DNA of 64,000 nucleotides from Microbacterium sp. (lineage in GTDB: Bacteria; Actinomycetota; Actinomycetes; Actinomycetales; Microbacteriaceae), in the NCBI GenBank assembly GCA_002703245.1, contig NZTV01000111.1:1-64000 (forward strand). Reading direction: 5' to 3'. Positions 32,430 to 40,430 of the stretch are shown here, in pieces. Positions within the stretch are counted from its first letter, which is position 1. Each line of letters starts with the position of its first letter. The position numbers and the translations under genes are program-made. Under the pieces are notes generated by a model that saw only the letters and a list, made by a program, of their open reading frames with translations, did not search any database and had not been told where the DNA came from.

Positions 32430-33476
32430 GTGATCTCGTACCCCGACTATCTGCGCCTGTTGCCGAAGGCGGAACTGCACTGCCACCTCATCGCGCTGAT
32501 GCGCCCCGACATGCTGCTCTCCTTCGCCGACCGCAACGACGTCGCGTTGCCGTCCCGCGACATCGACGCGCTCATCGACTCCGACAATCTGCAGGACTTC
32601 CTGGCGTTGTTCGTCACGGCCAATGACGTGCTTCGGACGCAAGACGACTTCGCCGAGGTGGCCTACGAGGGGGTGAAGGATGCGGTGCGTGCCGGCAACC
32701 TCCGCTACCGCGAGTACTACGTCAACTCCCAGAACTCGAGCGCCTACCTGTCCTATCCCGACTTCATGGACGGCATCATCGCGGGTCTCCGCCGGGCCGA
32801 AGACGAGTTCGGCGTCGGGTTCCGCATCGTCAACGCGATCAACCGGTCGCTGTCGCCCGAGGCCGCCGTCGAGATGGTGCGCGAGATGATCCGTCACCCG
32901 CGCGCGGAGGTCGTCGGCATCGGTCAAGACCACCTCACCGCCGACGGCGGGGAGGACCCGGGGCTGTGGATCGACGCCTACCGGCTCGCCGCCGAGCACG
33001 GGCTGAAGCGCACCGCGCACGTGGCCGAGACGATGCCGGCCGATCCGGATGCGGTGCGCATCGCGCTCGACGATCTCGGCGTGGATCGCATCGACCACGG
33101 CTACCGTGCGGTCGATGACCCGGACGTGCTCGCGCAGCTCGCCGCATCCGGAACCCATGTGGCCTGCACCCCGATCTCCACCCAGGTGCTCTCCGGGTGG
33201 GCGCCCACGCCGGATCATCGCATCGCCACGCTCATCCGCGAGGGCGTTCCGGTGAGCTTCTCCACCGACGACGCCGTGTTCTTCCGTACCGACCTCGGAC
33301 GTGAGTACGTCGACGGGCTGACGGGAATGGGGTTCGGCCCCGAGGTCGCCAAGCAGGTCTCGCTCGCGGGAATCGACGGGGCATGGTGCGATGGCGCGAC
33401 GAAGGCCCGGCTGCGCGCGGACTTCCGCGCGCAGCACCTCGTGCTCGACGCGCTGCTCGACCCGACGATGCGATAG
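32430..33476 (+). CDS. adenosine deaminase-family protein (HVAE variant)
   Basis: This 348-aa protein has PKAELHCHLIALM (HxH), HVAETM (H197, E200) in place of HAGE, VDRIDHGYRAVDDP and STDDAVFFRTDLG. The proton-donor Glu is kept, while Ala-Gly becomes Val-Ala. It is a clear paralogue of the gene at 24674-25708; both open with a YLRLLPKAELHCH stretch. The GTG at 32430 is preceded by AGAGGA (32419-32424). It is divergent from yaeQ and shows no GlnR-like box. A purine or aminopurine substrate is likely by family; the exact one is open. Confidence 0.8.
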   Translation: MISYPDYLRLLPKAELHCHLIALMRPDMLLSFADRNDVALPSRDIDALIDSDNLQDFLALFVTANDVLRTQDDFAEVAYEGVKDAVRAGNLRYREYYVNSQNSSAYLSYPDFMDGIIAGLRRAEDEFGVGFRIVNAINRSLSPEAAVEMVREMIRHPRAEVVGIGQDHLTADGGEDPGLWIDAYRLAAEHGLKRTAHVAETMPADPDAVRIALDDLGVDRIDHGYRAVDDPDVLAQLAASGTHVACTPISTQVLSGWAPTPDHRIATLIREGVPVSFSTDDAVFFRTDLGREYVDGLTGMGFGPEVAKQVSLAGIDGAWCDGATKARLRADFRAQHLVLDALLDPTMR

Positions 33477-33566
33477 CGCTACGACTGCCCACCGGGCGCG
33501 CGCGGTCTTCTCATCACCGCTGCCGTCGAAGCGGTAGGTTCGAGGGCGTCGAGTGAGAGGGGCGCG

Positions 33567-34175
33567 ATGACCAGGGGGCGGCCACTGTACGTCGAGACGT
33601 TCATCCGTGCCGATCTCGAGCGCGTCTGGGAGCTCACGCAGGACTCTGAGCAGCATCCGCGCTGGGACCTGAGGTTCAGTGCGATCCGGCCGCTCGGAAC
33701 GGATGGCGGTGGACGCACGCGATTCCGATACGAACGCACACTGCCGTTCCACGTCATCCGCGGAGAAGGTGTGTCTCTCGGGGAAAAGACACGACCCGAC
33801 GGTACGCGCACGTCGGCGCTCGGATTCTCGACGGAGGACCGCTGGTCGCCGCTCCGCAGCGGACGCGGATTCTGGCGATATGTCCCGACCGACTCCGGAG
33901 TGCGCTTCATCACCGGCTACGACTACCGGCCCGGCTGGGGTCGTGTGGCGGATGTCGTGATGCGGCCGGTGATCCTCTGGATGACGGCGTGGAGCTTTGA
34001 CCGGCTGAGGATCTGGGCGGAGTCCGAAGAGACGCGGCCGCAATGGAGGCTCCGATCGGTGCTCGCGTTCTGGCGAGTCGAACGGCCGCGCGCATCGCGG
34101 TGCCGCACGACGCCACCCCCGAGTGGAGCCATGGCGGAGGCCCCGGAGACCCTCAAGCATGTGGTCATCGGGTGA
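33567..34175 (+). CDS. SRPBCC-family protein
   Basis: This 202-aa protein begins LYVETFIRADLERVWELTQD, the typical first strand and helix of START/SRPBCC ligand-binding folds. It contains RWDLRFSAIRPLGTDGGGRT and, later, hydrophobic VVMRPVILWMTAWSFDRLRI. The C-terminal 35 residues are Pro/Arg-rich and disordered. It overlaps the DUF4166 gene by 4 bp, so the two probably work together on a hydrophobic ligand or membrane lipid. No catalytic residues are evident. Confidence 0.75.
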   Translation: MTRGRPLYVETFIRADLERVWELTQDSEQHPRWDLRFSAIRPLGTDGGGRTRFRYERTLPFHVIRGEGVSLGEKTRPDGTRTSALGFSTEDRWSPLRSGRGFWRYVPTDSGVRFITGYDYRPGWGRVADVVMRPVILWMTAWSFDRLRIWAESEETRPQWRLRSVLAFWRVERPRASRCRTTPPPSGAMAEAPETLKHVVIG

Positions 34176-34852
34176 GCGAGACCGCCATTTTCCGCACCGC
34201 GCTCGGCGACGAGTTCGATCGTCTCCATCCGATGATGCAGCGCCGGTTCGGTGTCTCGCTCGCCGGAGGATATGCGTGTGTTGGCCGCGGCACGATGACT
34301 CACATCCGGCGCGGCCCATGGTGGACCGTGCCCTTCCTGCTCATCGGACGGCTACGACACATCCTCGTCGCCGACACCGGAACGAACGTGCCCTTCGTCG
34401 TCGAGAACTATCCGTACCGCGACCCGCTCGGCCGCGAGACGGTGACGTTCGTGCGCGAGTATCGCGCGCGCACGAAACCCGCTCGATTCGACGCGACCAT
34501 GGTGCTCGATCCCGACCGCCGCACGATCGTCGACTACCTCGGAACGCACCAGCACCTCGCCGTCGACCTGCACCTGGAGGTGGATGAGAACGGTGGTCTC
34601 GTGCTGAGGTCGGATGAGCAGCGATTCTATGAGGGGCCGGTCGCGTTCCGATTCCCCATGCTCTTCTCCGGTCGCGCTGAGCTGCACGAACGCTACGACG
34701 AGGCTGTCGGCGCCTTCCACATCACCCTGGAGGTGCGGAACCGCCTGTTCGGGTTCCTCTTCGGATACGAGGGCTGGTTCACGTGCGATTTCCCGCCCGC
34801 CACCGACGCTCCGGATCGCCTGAAGCCCGTGCGCCACGAGTCGCGGTTGTGA
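34172..34852 (+). CDS. DUF4166 domain protein
   Basis: This 226-aa protein begins with GTG overlapping the SRPBCC stop (GTGA). It has LHPMMQRRFGVSLAGGYACV, the PFVVENYPYRDPLGRETVTF block and a C-terminal LFGFLFGYEGWFTCDF. These fit DUF4166, a domain often fused or paired with dehydrogenases or SRPBCC proteins. Function is not known. The pair SRPBCC-DUF4166 forms a two-gene unit unrelated to the purine genes. Confidence 0.75.
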   Translation: MSETAIFRTALGDEFDRLHPMMQRRFGVSLAGGYACVGRGTMTHIRRGPWWTVPFLLIGRLRHILVADTGTNVPFVVENYPYRDPLGRETVTFVREYRARTKPARFDATMVLDPDRRTIVDYLGTHQHLAVDLHLEVDENGGLVLRSDEQRFYEGPVAFRFPMLFSGRAELHERYDEAVGAFHITLEVRNRLFGFLFGYEGWFTCDFPPATDAPDRLKPVRHESRL

Positions 34853-34871
34853 GCAGTTTGGAGGGCTCCCT

Positions 34872-35720
34872 CTAGTTCGAAGGGAGGCCGCGCTGCTCCA
34901 GTGCCTCGCGCATCACGTGGCGACCGCGCAGGCTCGCTTCGTCTCGTACGCGAGCCAGCACGGTCGGCGTCCACGGCCGCGCCGTGCCCTGCGAGGCGTA
35001 GTACGCCGAGAGGGCGTCGTCGTACGCGTCGATCGCCGAGTCGGAAGGCTCGCGGTACGTCTCGCGGTGGCGCACGACATCCTGCGGGAGGCGCGGCTTG
35101 ATGCCGGCGGTGTCGTCGGGATCGGGGTGTCCGATCGCCATTCCCGCGACCGGGAACGCCCCGGCGGGGAGTTCGAGGAGGTCGCTGAGGGCGAGGGGAT
35201 TGTTCCGCACCGACCCGACGTAGGTGATGCCCAGGCCGAGCGACTCGGCCGCGATCGCGGCGTTCTGCGCGGCGATGCCCGCATCCACGAACGACACCAG
35301 TGTGCTCTCGAGGTAGTCGATGCCGGCCGTGCCCGCGTCGCGCTGCTCGGCGATGAGGCGGTTGCGTGCCCAGTCGGCGACGAACACGAGGAACACCGGA
35401 GCCCGGCGAATGAACTCCTGGTCCCCGGAGAGTTCGGCGGCTGCAGCCTTGCGCTCGGGATCGCGGATCTCGATCACCGACCACGATTGCATGTTCGAGC
35501 TTGTCGATGCCGATTGGGCCGCGGCGATGATCGCTGTGATGGCGTCGTCGGAGACGTCTTCGGGGGTGAAGCGACGCACCGACCGGTGCCGCAACTGCAG
35601 GGCGATGACATCGTTGACCGACTCGAGCGTGTCGGGTGCCGCATCGCCATATCGCGCGCCGAGTCTCTCGTCGATGGCTTCGGCGCGCGGGGTCGTCGAG
35701 GTCGTCGCTGATTCGGTCAT
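34872..35720 (-). CDS. nitroreductase-family NAD(P)H oxidoreductase
   Basis: This 282-aa FMN protein of the NfsA/FRP branch has RHRSVRRFTPEDVSDDAITA (FMN-phosphate Arg/Ser), AQSASTSSNMQSWSVIEIRD, AAESLGLGITYVGSVRNNP and, near the C-terminus, KPRLPQDVVRHRETY. Such enzymes reduce nitro groups, quinones or flavins. It might deliver reduced FMN to the LLM monooxygenase at 28771-30153, since no dedicated flavin reductase is seen, but that is speculation from proximity. It lies 42 bp downstream of the amidohydrolase on the same strand... reading leftward it is the second gene after it. Confidence 0.85.
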   Translation of the reverse strand: MTESATTSTTPRAEAIDERLGARYGDAAPDTLESVNDVIALQLRHRSVRRFTPEDVSDDAITAIIAAAQSASTSSNMQSWSVIEIRDPERKAAAAELSGDQEFIRRAPVFLVFVADWARNRLIAEQRDAGTAGIDYLESTLVSFVDAGIAAQNAAIAAESLGLGITYVGSVRNNPLALSDLLELPAGAFPVAGMAIGHPDPDDTAGIKPRLPQDVVRHRETYREPSDSAIDAYDDALSAYYASQGTARPWTPTVLARVRDEASLRGRHVMREALEQRGLPSN

Positions 35721-35762
35721 ATCAGGGACGACGATATCGCGCCGCCGGATATTCCCGGGAGG

Positions 35763-37133
35763 TCAGTGGAACAGGCCCTCCGGGTCGCCGTGGGCGTCGA
35801 GCCACTCCTGCCGGCGCTCGAACAGCCCCGGCACGAGCGTGCGTACGCGGGCGATGAGCTCATCGACGTCGGCCGTGACGAGCCGCCCGCCCTGCACGAC
35901 GATCTCGCCGGCGACCATGGTCATGTCGACGTCCGACCCGCGCACCGCGTGCACGAGGTTGTGATGGATGTTGGCGTAGCCGCCGGCGGGGAGGAACGGC
36001 GTCATACGCGGAGTGTCGGCCCGCACCGCGACCAGGTCGGCCTGGAACCCGGGAGCGACGCGACCGAGACGGTCGCCCTGACCGATGGCGGCAGCCCCGC
36101 CGCGCGTGGCCATGTGCATCACCTGCCATGAGTCCATGGCGGCGGCATCCATCGACCGGAGCTTGCCGAGCAGGGAGGCGACTTTCATCTCCTCGAACAT
36201 GTCGAGGTTGTTGTTCTCCTTCTCGCCGTCGGTGCCGAGGCCGACGTTCACGCCCGCGGCGAGCATCTCGGCCACCGGTGCCATGCCGCTGGCGAGCTTC
36301 ATGTTCGAGATCGGATTATGCGAGACGCCGACACCGCGCTCGGCGATCAGGCCGATTTCGGACTGGTCGAGCCACACCGCGTGGGCCAGCATCGCGCGCG
36401 GGGTGTCGAAGAAGCCGTGCTTGTCGAGCGCGAAGATCGGGCGCATCCCGTACCGGCTGTCGAAGTCGGCGAGTTCGATCTCGGATTCGCTGCAGTGCGT
36501 GTAGATGCCGGTGTCGAAGTGGCGGGCCATGTCGATCGCGCGCTTCTGCCCGGCCTCGTCGGCGTAGAACCAGTGCTCCAGTCCCACCCACGGCATGATG
36601 CGTCCGCCGGCGGCGCCGGCCCACTCCCGCAGCATTCGCTCGTTGTCGTCCAGGGAGTCGAAGTAGTCGAAGTCCGGATGCTCACCGACGTAGTTGACGG
36701 TCACGACGCGGTTGCCGAGCTCTTGCGCGGCGCGGGCGGCGCCGTCCATGTATCGCCACATGTCGACCACGGTCGTCGTGCCCGACAGCAGACCCTCCGC
36801 GTAGCAGAGCCACGCGGCCGCCTCGGCTTCGTCCGGCCGTAGCACGCGGTGCATCGGGTCGATGTGCAGTCGCAGCCACTCCCACACCGGCAGGTGTTCG
36901 GCCGTGCCGCGCAGCATGCCGGAGTGGTGGTGCGCGTTGACCAGGCCGGGCATGAGGACCCGGTCGGAGAGATCGACCCTGTCCGCACCCGGATGCTGCG
37001 CCGCGAGCTCGGCGGCGGGCCCGACGGCGGTGATCGTGTCACCGGTCACCAGCACGGCGGTGTCGGTGACGACGTCGAGGGAGGAGTTCATGGTCACGAC
37101 GGCGTCGGGGACCAGCAATCGCGGAGTACTCAT
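35763..37133 (-). CDS. AtzA/TrzN/MtaD-type amidohydrolase
   Basis: This 456-aa metal hydrolase has NAHHHSGMLRGTAEHLPVWEW (the HxH ligands), GIYTHCSESEIELADFDSRY, the next metal His in LAHAVWLDQSEIG, SHNPISNMKLASG and GLGTDGEKENNNLDMFEEM with the metal Asp. These are the marks of the chlorohydrolase/SAH-deaminase branch (TrzN, AtzA, MtaD, guanine deaminase relatives). It would remove an amino, chloro or alkylamino group from a heterocycle. The promoter is leaderless (TACTAT, 7 nt, ATG) and shares its composite operator with the aldehyde dehydrogenase operon, so the two probably serve one pathway. Confidence 0.83.
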   Translation of the reverse strand: MSTPRLLVPDAVVTMNSSLDVVTDTAVLVTGDTITAVGPAAELAAQHPGADRVDLSDRVLMPGLVNAHHHSGMLRGTAEHLPVWEWLRLHIDPMHRVLRPDEAEAAAWLCYAEGLLSGTTTVVDMWRYMDGAARAAQELGNRVVTVNYVGEHPDFDYFDSLDDNERMLREWAGAAGGRIMPWVGLEHWFYADEAGQKRAIDMARHFDTGIYTHCSESEIELADFDSRYGMRPIFALDKHGFFDTPRAMLAHAVWLDQSEIGLIAERGVGVSHNPISNMKLASGMAPVAEMLAAGVNVGLGTDGEKENNNLDMFEEMKVASLLGKLRSMDAAAMDSWQVMHMATRGGAAAIGQGDRLGRVAPGFQADLVAVRADTPRMTPFLPAGGYANIHHNLVHAVRGSDVDMTMVAGEIVVQGGRLVTADVDELIARVRTLVPGLFERRQEWLDAHGDPEGLFH

Positions 37134-37140
37134 CGGCTCG

Positions 37141-37194
37141 ATAGTAGGAAGCAATCGTGTATTGCTTGCGGCAATCACGTTTCGGTGGTGTTTC
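37141..37194 (-). promoter_or_regulatory. composite operator/promoter of the amidohydrolase gene
   Basis: On the minus strand: GlnR-like box GAAAC-ACCACC-GAAAC (37194-37179), 12 nt, the inverted repeat AGCAAT-ACACG-ATTGCT (37166-37150), 3 nt, then -10-like TACTAT (37146-37141), and the ATG 7 nt later. The distance from box to repeat (12 nt) is the same as at 31694-31745, and the intervening bases share CGTGATTGC/CGTGATAGC. Confidence 0.7.
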
Positions 37195-37425
37195 CCGGTC
37201 GACGGCTGTGCACGGGCAGACGGTCGTCGACTCAGAACGGCGGCGCGACGGGCTGGGGGGACCTGCGGGGCGGGTGGGACGGATCCGGGGAGAACATCAC
37301 GCGCGGCGGGGGCTTCTCGACGTGACGGAGTCCCGAGGGCGCGATGAAGTGAAGGGTGCCGCCCGGGCGTTGCGTGACCGTCCATGGTGTCGCGTGCTTC
37401 AACGTGTGGTGACGTTTACAGAAGG

Positions 37426-39168
37426 GAGGCTGTCGCATGAATGGTGGCGTTCTCGGAGTGGCTTGGAGCATTTTTTGCCTGATCAGGGGATGATTAGGTG
37501 TGGCTGTGAATGTGCGTTCGGGTGACCGTGATCAGGTGTTTCTGCTTCCCCCGTCGGTGCGGGACTGGCTCCCGGAAGGCCATTTGGCGTGGTTCGTTCT
37601 CGATGTTGTTGGTGAGCTGGATCTGACGGGTTTCTATCGCGCGTATCGCGCTGATGGGCGTGGTGGCGCGGTGTATGACCCGGCGGCGATGCTCGCGGTA
37701 CTGCTCTACGCGTACTGCACCGGCGAGCGGTCGTCGCGGCGAATCGAGCGGCGTCTTGTCGAAGACGTCGCTTACCGGGTCCTCGCGGCGAATCAGGCTC
37801 CTGACCATGCGACGTTGGCGCGATTCCGGCGCCGCCACCAGGACGCGATCGCCGCGTTGTTCGGGCAGGTCCTCGGGCTCTGCGTGAAGGCGGGTCTTGT
37901 GGACGCGGGGATCGTGTCCATCGATGGGACGAAGGTCGCCGCGGACGCGTCGTTCTTCGCCAGCCGGCGGCAGGAAGAGTTGGCTGCGGAGATCCTTGCC
38001 GAAGCGGATGCGGTCGACACCGCCGAGGACGAACTCCACGGCGAGCAGCGCGGTGACGAACTCCCCACGAAGTGGGCGGGAGGTCAGGGCCGGCGGGAGC
38101 GAATCCGGGCCGCGCTGGATGAGCTCGAGCGGGACAAGGCCCGCGATTTCGAGTCACGCATCGCCGAACGTGAACGCAAGGAGGAAGAGCTGGGCAGGAA
38201 GCTGACCGGCCCGAAGCCGAAGGCCGACTCCGCCAAACGCTCCCAGCCGCGGCGGGCGAACACGACCGACCCGGACTCGAAGATCTTCGCCACCGGCGCT
38301 CGCGGGGCGATGCAGGGATACAACGCGCAAGCCGCGGCGACGACCGCGCAGATCGTCGTGGCCGCGGAAGTGACCGCGACCGCCAACGACCAGCCCCATT
38401 TCGTTCCGATGGCCACGGCTGTCCTCGAGAACCTCGCCGACGCCGCCCACTCCAACCCGGTCGGTGTCATCGTCGCGGACGCAGGCTATTGGACCGCCGC
38501 GAACGGGACGACCGACATCGGCGCGGACGTGCTGATCGCGACACGGAAGACCGCGTGGCGGAAAACCCCGAAGCCCGACGACGACAAACTCGCCATCCTC
38601 GCCCGCGTCAACCGCGGCGAGCTTTCCTACCGCAAAGCCGGCGAGCTCCTCGGCGTCTCATACACGTGGGTTCGAGACATGACGAAACGGTACTTCGGCA
38701 CCGAGGGCGAACGCATCACACGCACCTGCGAACCCGACCCGGCCGAGTGGATTCCCGTGATCGAACAAGCCGACCGAGGAGAAATCTCCAAACGCGCCGC
38801 CGCCGACACTCTCATGGTCTCCAGCACCCGCGTCAACGCCATGCTCGCCCACGTCAGAGGAGAACGCGTCGATCCCGTCATCGCCCGGCAACGCATGGAC
38901 GACAAGCTCGCCGAGCCCGGCAACCGTGAGATCTACACAAAACGGCAACACAGCATCGAACCCGTCTTCGGCAACATCAAGAACAACCTCGGCTACCGAC
39001 GATTCGCTCGCCGAGGAATCGCCGCCGTCCAAAGCGAATGGCGCCTCATCTGCAGCGCCCACAACCTCCTCAAACTCCGAACCGCCATCCTCGCCTAAGA
39101 GCCGGGAGCCACCCGGCCACCCCCACGCCGTCGCACACACCAGCCGCCACCATTCATGCGACAGCCTC
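37426..39168 (+). mobile_element. IS1182-family insertion sequence, complete
   Basis: A 1743-bp element is bounded by 24-bp perfect terminal inverted repeats (37426-37449 and 39145-39168, beginning GAGGCTGTCGCATGAATGG). It is flanked by the direct repeat AAGG (37422-37425 and 39169-39172). It contains one intact transposase gene. Because the ends, target duplication and transposase are intact and the host gene can be restored exactly, the insertion looks recent and the element may be active. Confidence 0.93.
37500..39098 (+). CDS. IS1182-family transposase
   Basis: This 532-aa DDE transposase has an N-terminal DUF772-type domain (LLPPSVRDWLPEGHLAWFVL ... YDPAAMLAVLLYAYCTGERS), then catalytic Asp in VSIDGTKVAADASF, the GYNAQAAAT motif, the second Asp in VIVADAGYWT (about residue 325) and the Glu in HSIEPVFGNIKNNLGYRRF (about residue 486). 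Between second Asp and Glu lie two helix-turn-helix-like repeats (about residues 370-394 and 424-448), which lengthen this region. The GTG start gives the normal N-terminus. The gene is intact. Confidence 0.93.
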   Translation: MAVNVRSGDRDQVFLLPPSVRDWLPEGHLAWFVLDVVGELDLTGFYRAYRADGRGGAVYDPAAMLAVLLYAYCTGERSSRRIERRLVEDVAYRVLAANQAPDHATLARFRRRHQDAIAALFGQVLGLCVKAGLVDAGIVSIDGTKVAADASFFASRRQEELAAEILAEADAVDTAEDELHGEQRGDELPTKWAGGQGRRERIRAALDELERDKARDFESRIAERERKEEELGRKLTGPKPKADSAKRSQPRRANTTDPDSKIFATGARGAMQGYNAQAAATTAQIVVAAEVTATANDQPHFVPMATAVLENLADAAHSNPVGVIVADAGYWTAANGTTDIGADVLIATRKTAWRKTPKPDDDKLAILARVNRGELSYRKAGELLGVSYTWVRDMTKRYFGTEGERITRTCEPDPAEWIPVIEQADRGEISKRAAADTLMVSSTRVNAMLAHVRGERVDPVIARQRMDDKLAEPGNREIYTKRQHSIEPVFGNIKNNLGYRRFARRGIAAVQSEWRLICSAHNLLKLRTAILA

Positions 39169-40186
39169 AAGGCTCCGACGTTGTCGATGTCGGTTCGGCC
39201 ACCGTGGGCATGGTCTTTCCGGTGGTCCCAATCGCATTCCCGCGCGGACCGCCGGCATCCGGGGAATCGGCAGTGCACGTCGCGCGCGAGGAGATAGCGC
39301 TTCTGCGCAGCAGTGGTGTGTCGGCGGTCGACGGCCAGAACCGCCCCGGTGATGGGGTCGAGGAACACCCGATCGAAGCCGGGCGCGTGTCCGGTGAGAA
39401 CCTTCGCCGTCTCCGGGTCGACGGCGCAGACTCCGTCGAGCTGCGCCCCACCGGAGGTGGTGCCCGCGAGGGTGGACGCGGGGACGGTGAGCTGCACCTG
39501 CGCCCGGATCGCCCCCAGTCCGCCTTCGACCGTGGTGCCGGTGGGGTCGATCGTCGGCGCGGCGGTGAGAAGCATGTCCATCAGCACATCGGTGCGGATC
39601 TGATCGATGCTGCGCTCGTCGATCCCGATGTCTCCACGGGAGCTGTCGGGCGCGCCGGGGCTGCCGGGTGCGTCGTCGCCGGTGGCGGCCGCGGCCGGGG
39701 CGGAACCGGCGGTGACGGTGCCCTCCGCCGGTGGGTCAACGGCGCGGCGAGCGGCGCGATCCGCATCTCTGATCGCGCGCGCTTGGCGCGTCAGACGATC
39801 ATGGATGCCGTGGATCTCGGTCGCGGGCCCGATCGCCCCGAGCATCGCCATCCCGTCGCGGAGGTCTTCGACCCACACCCGCCGTGTGAGCGCCGCCGTG
39901 TCGTGGCGCTCCTGGATCGTCTTCGGGTCGTACTTCTCGGCGACCTGCTCGGCATACGTCCGGGTGCGCGGTGCGGTGGTGGTCTCGGCGTAGGCGAGCA
40001 CGTCGCGCTCGTATGCGGAGCGGGCCTGGGGGTCCTCGAGCCCCGCGCCCTTGTCGACGATCGCGGCCAGGACCAGGCCAAGCGATGAGGTGGAGATGAC
40101 TTCAAATGCGCACGACCCGGCCGATGCGGCGAAGACCGCTCGGTTCGCGCTGCGCGCCAAGGAGATCGCCGCGGTGAAGGCTCGCT

Positions 40187-40417
40187 CAACCGGCCGTTGA
40201 TCTGCTTCTCGGACAGCACCTCGCCGGGCTCGAGGGCCGAGCGCGCCACAGAGGCGAGCAGCTCGGCTCGCAGCTGCGGGTTCGACGGGTATATCGCGAT
40301 CCGCCCGCCGGCATCGAAGAACCGCGCGAGACCCGTGGGGCGCCGCCCCAGTAGGCGGTGCAGGGTCGCACGCGACAGTCGGCCGCGTCCAGCCCTTGTG
40401 TCGCACATCGGATCCAC
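40187..40417 (-). pseudogene. DUF2087-like gene fragment
   Basis: From about 40417 to 40190 the frame reads LSRATLHRLLGRRPTGLARF and FFDAGGRIAIYPSNPQLRAE, then EPGEVLSEKQINGRL, resembling DUF2087. It then loses coding character where the DUF222 frame begins. The two truncated families meet at about 40190, as after a deletion. The fragment starts 14 bp from the divergent maltokinase gene. Assignment rests on pattern memory only. Confidence 0.4.
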
Positions 40418-40430
40418 GCCACGGTGGAGC

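Larger units (their letters stand above)
37232..40190 (-). pseudogene. DUF222/HNH endonuclease gene, N-terminally truncated and split by an IS
   Basis: The upstream segment (about 40190-39173) encodes a DUF222 domain (PRTRTYAEQVAEKYDPKTIQ, DERSIDQIRTDVLMDMLLTA, FDRVFLDPITGAVLAVDRRH) and the HNH start CRFPGCRRSARECDWDHRKD. The downstream segment (37425-37232) encodes the HNH end CKRHHTLKHATPWTVTQRPG and PPPRVMF. Removing the IS and one AAGG target copy rejoins them in frame as DNVGAFCKRHH. The first ~100 family residues are missing before about 40190, so the gene was probably already broken. Such DUF222/HNH genes are abundant, variable elements in actinobacteria. Confidence 0.88.

Noticed and set aside
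37232-37471. Independent 79-codon minus-strand gene beside the IS
   Set aside because: It is the C-terminal fragment of the interrupted HNH endonuclease; its apparent start codon is within IS sequence.
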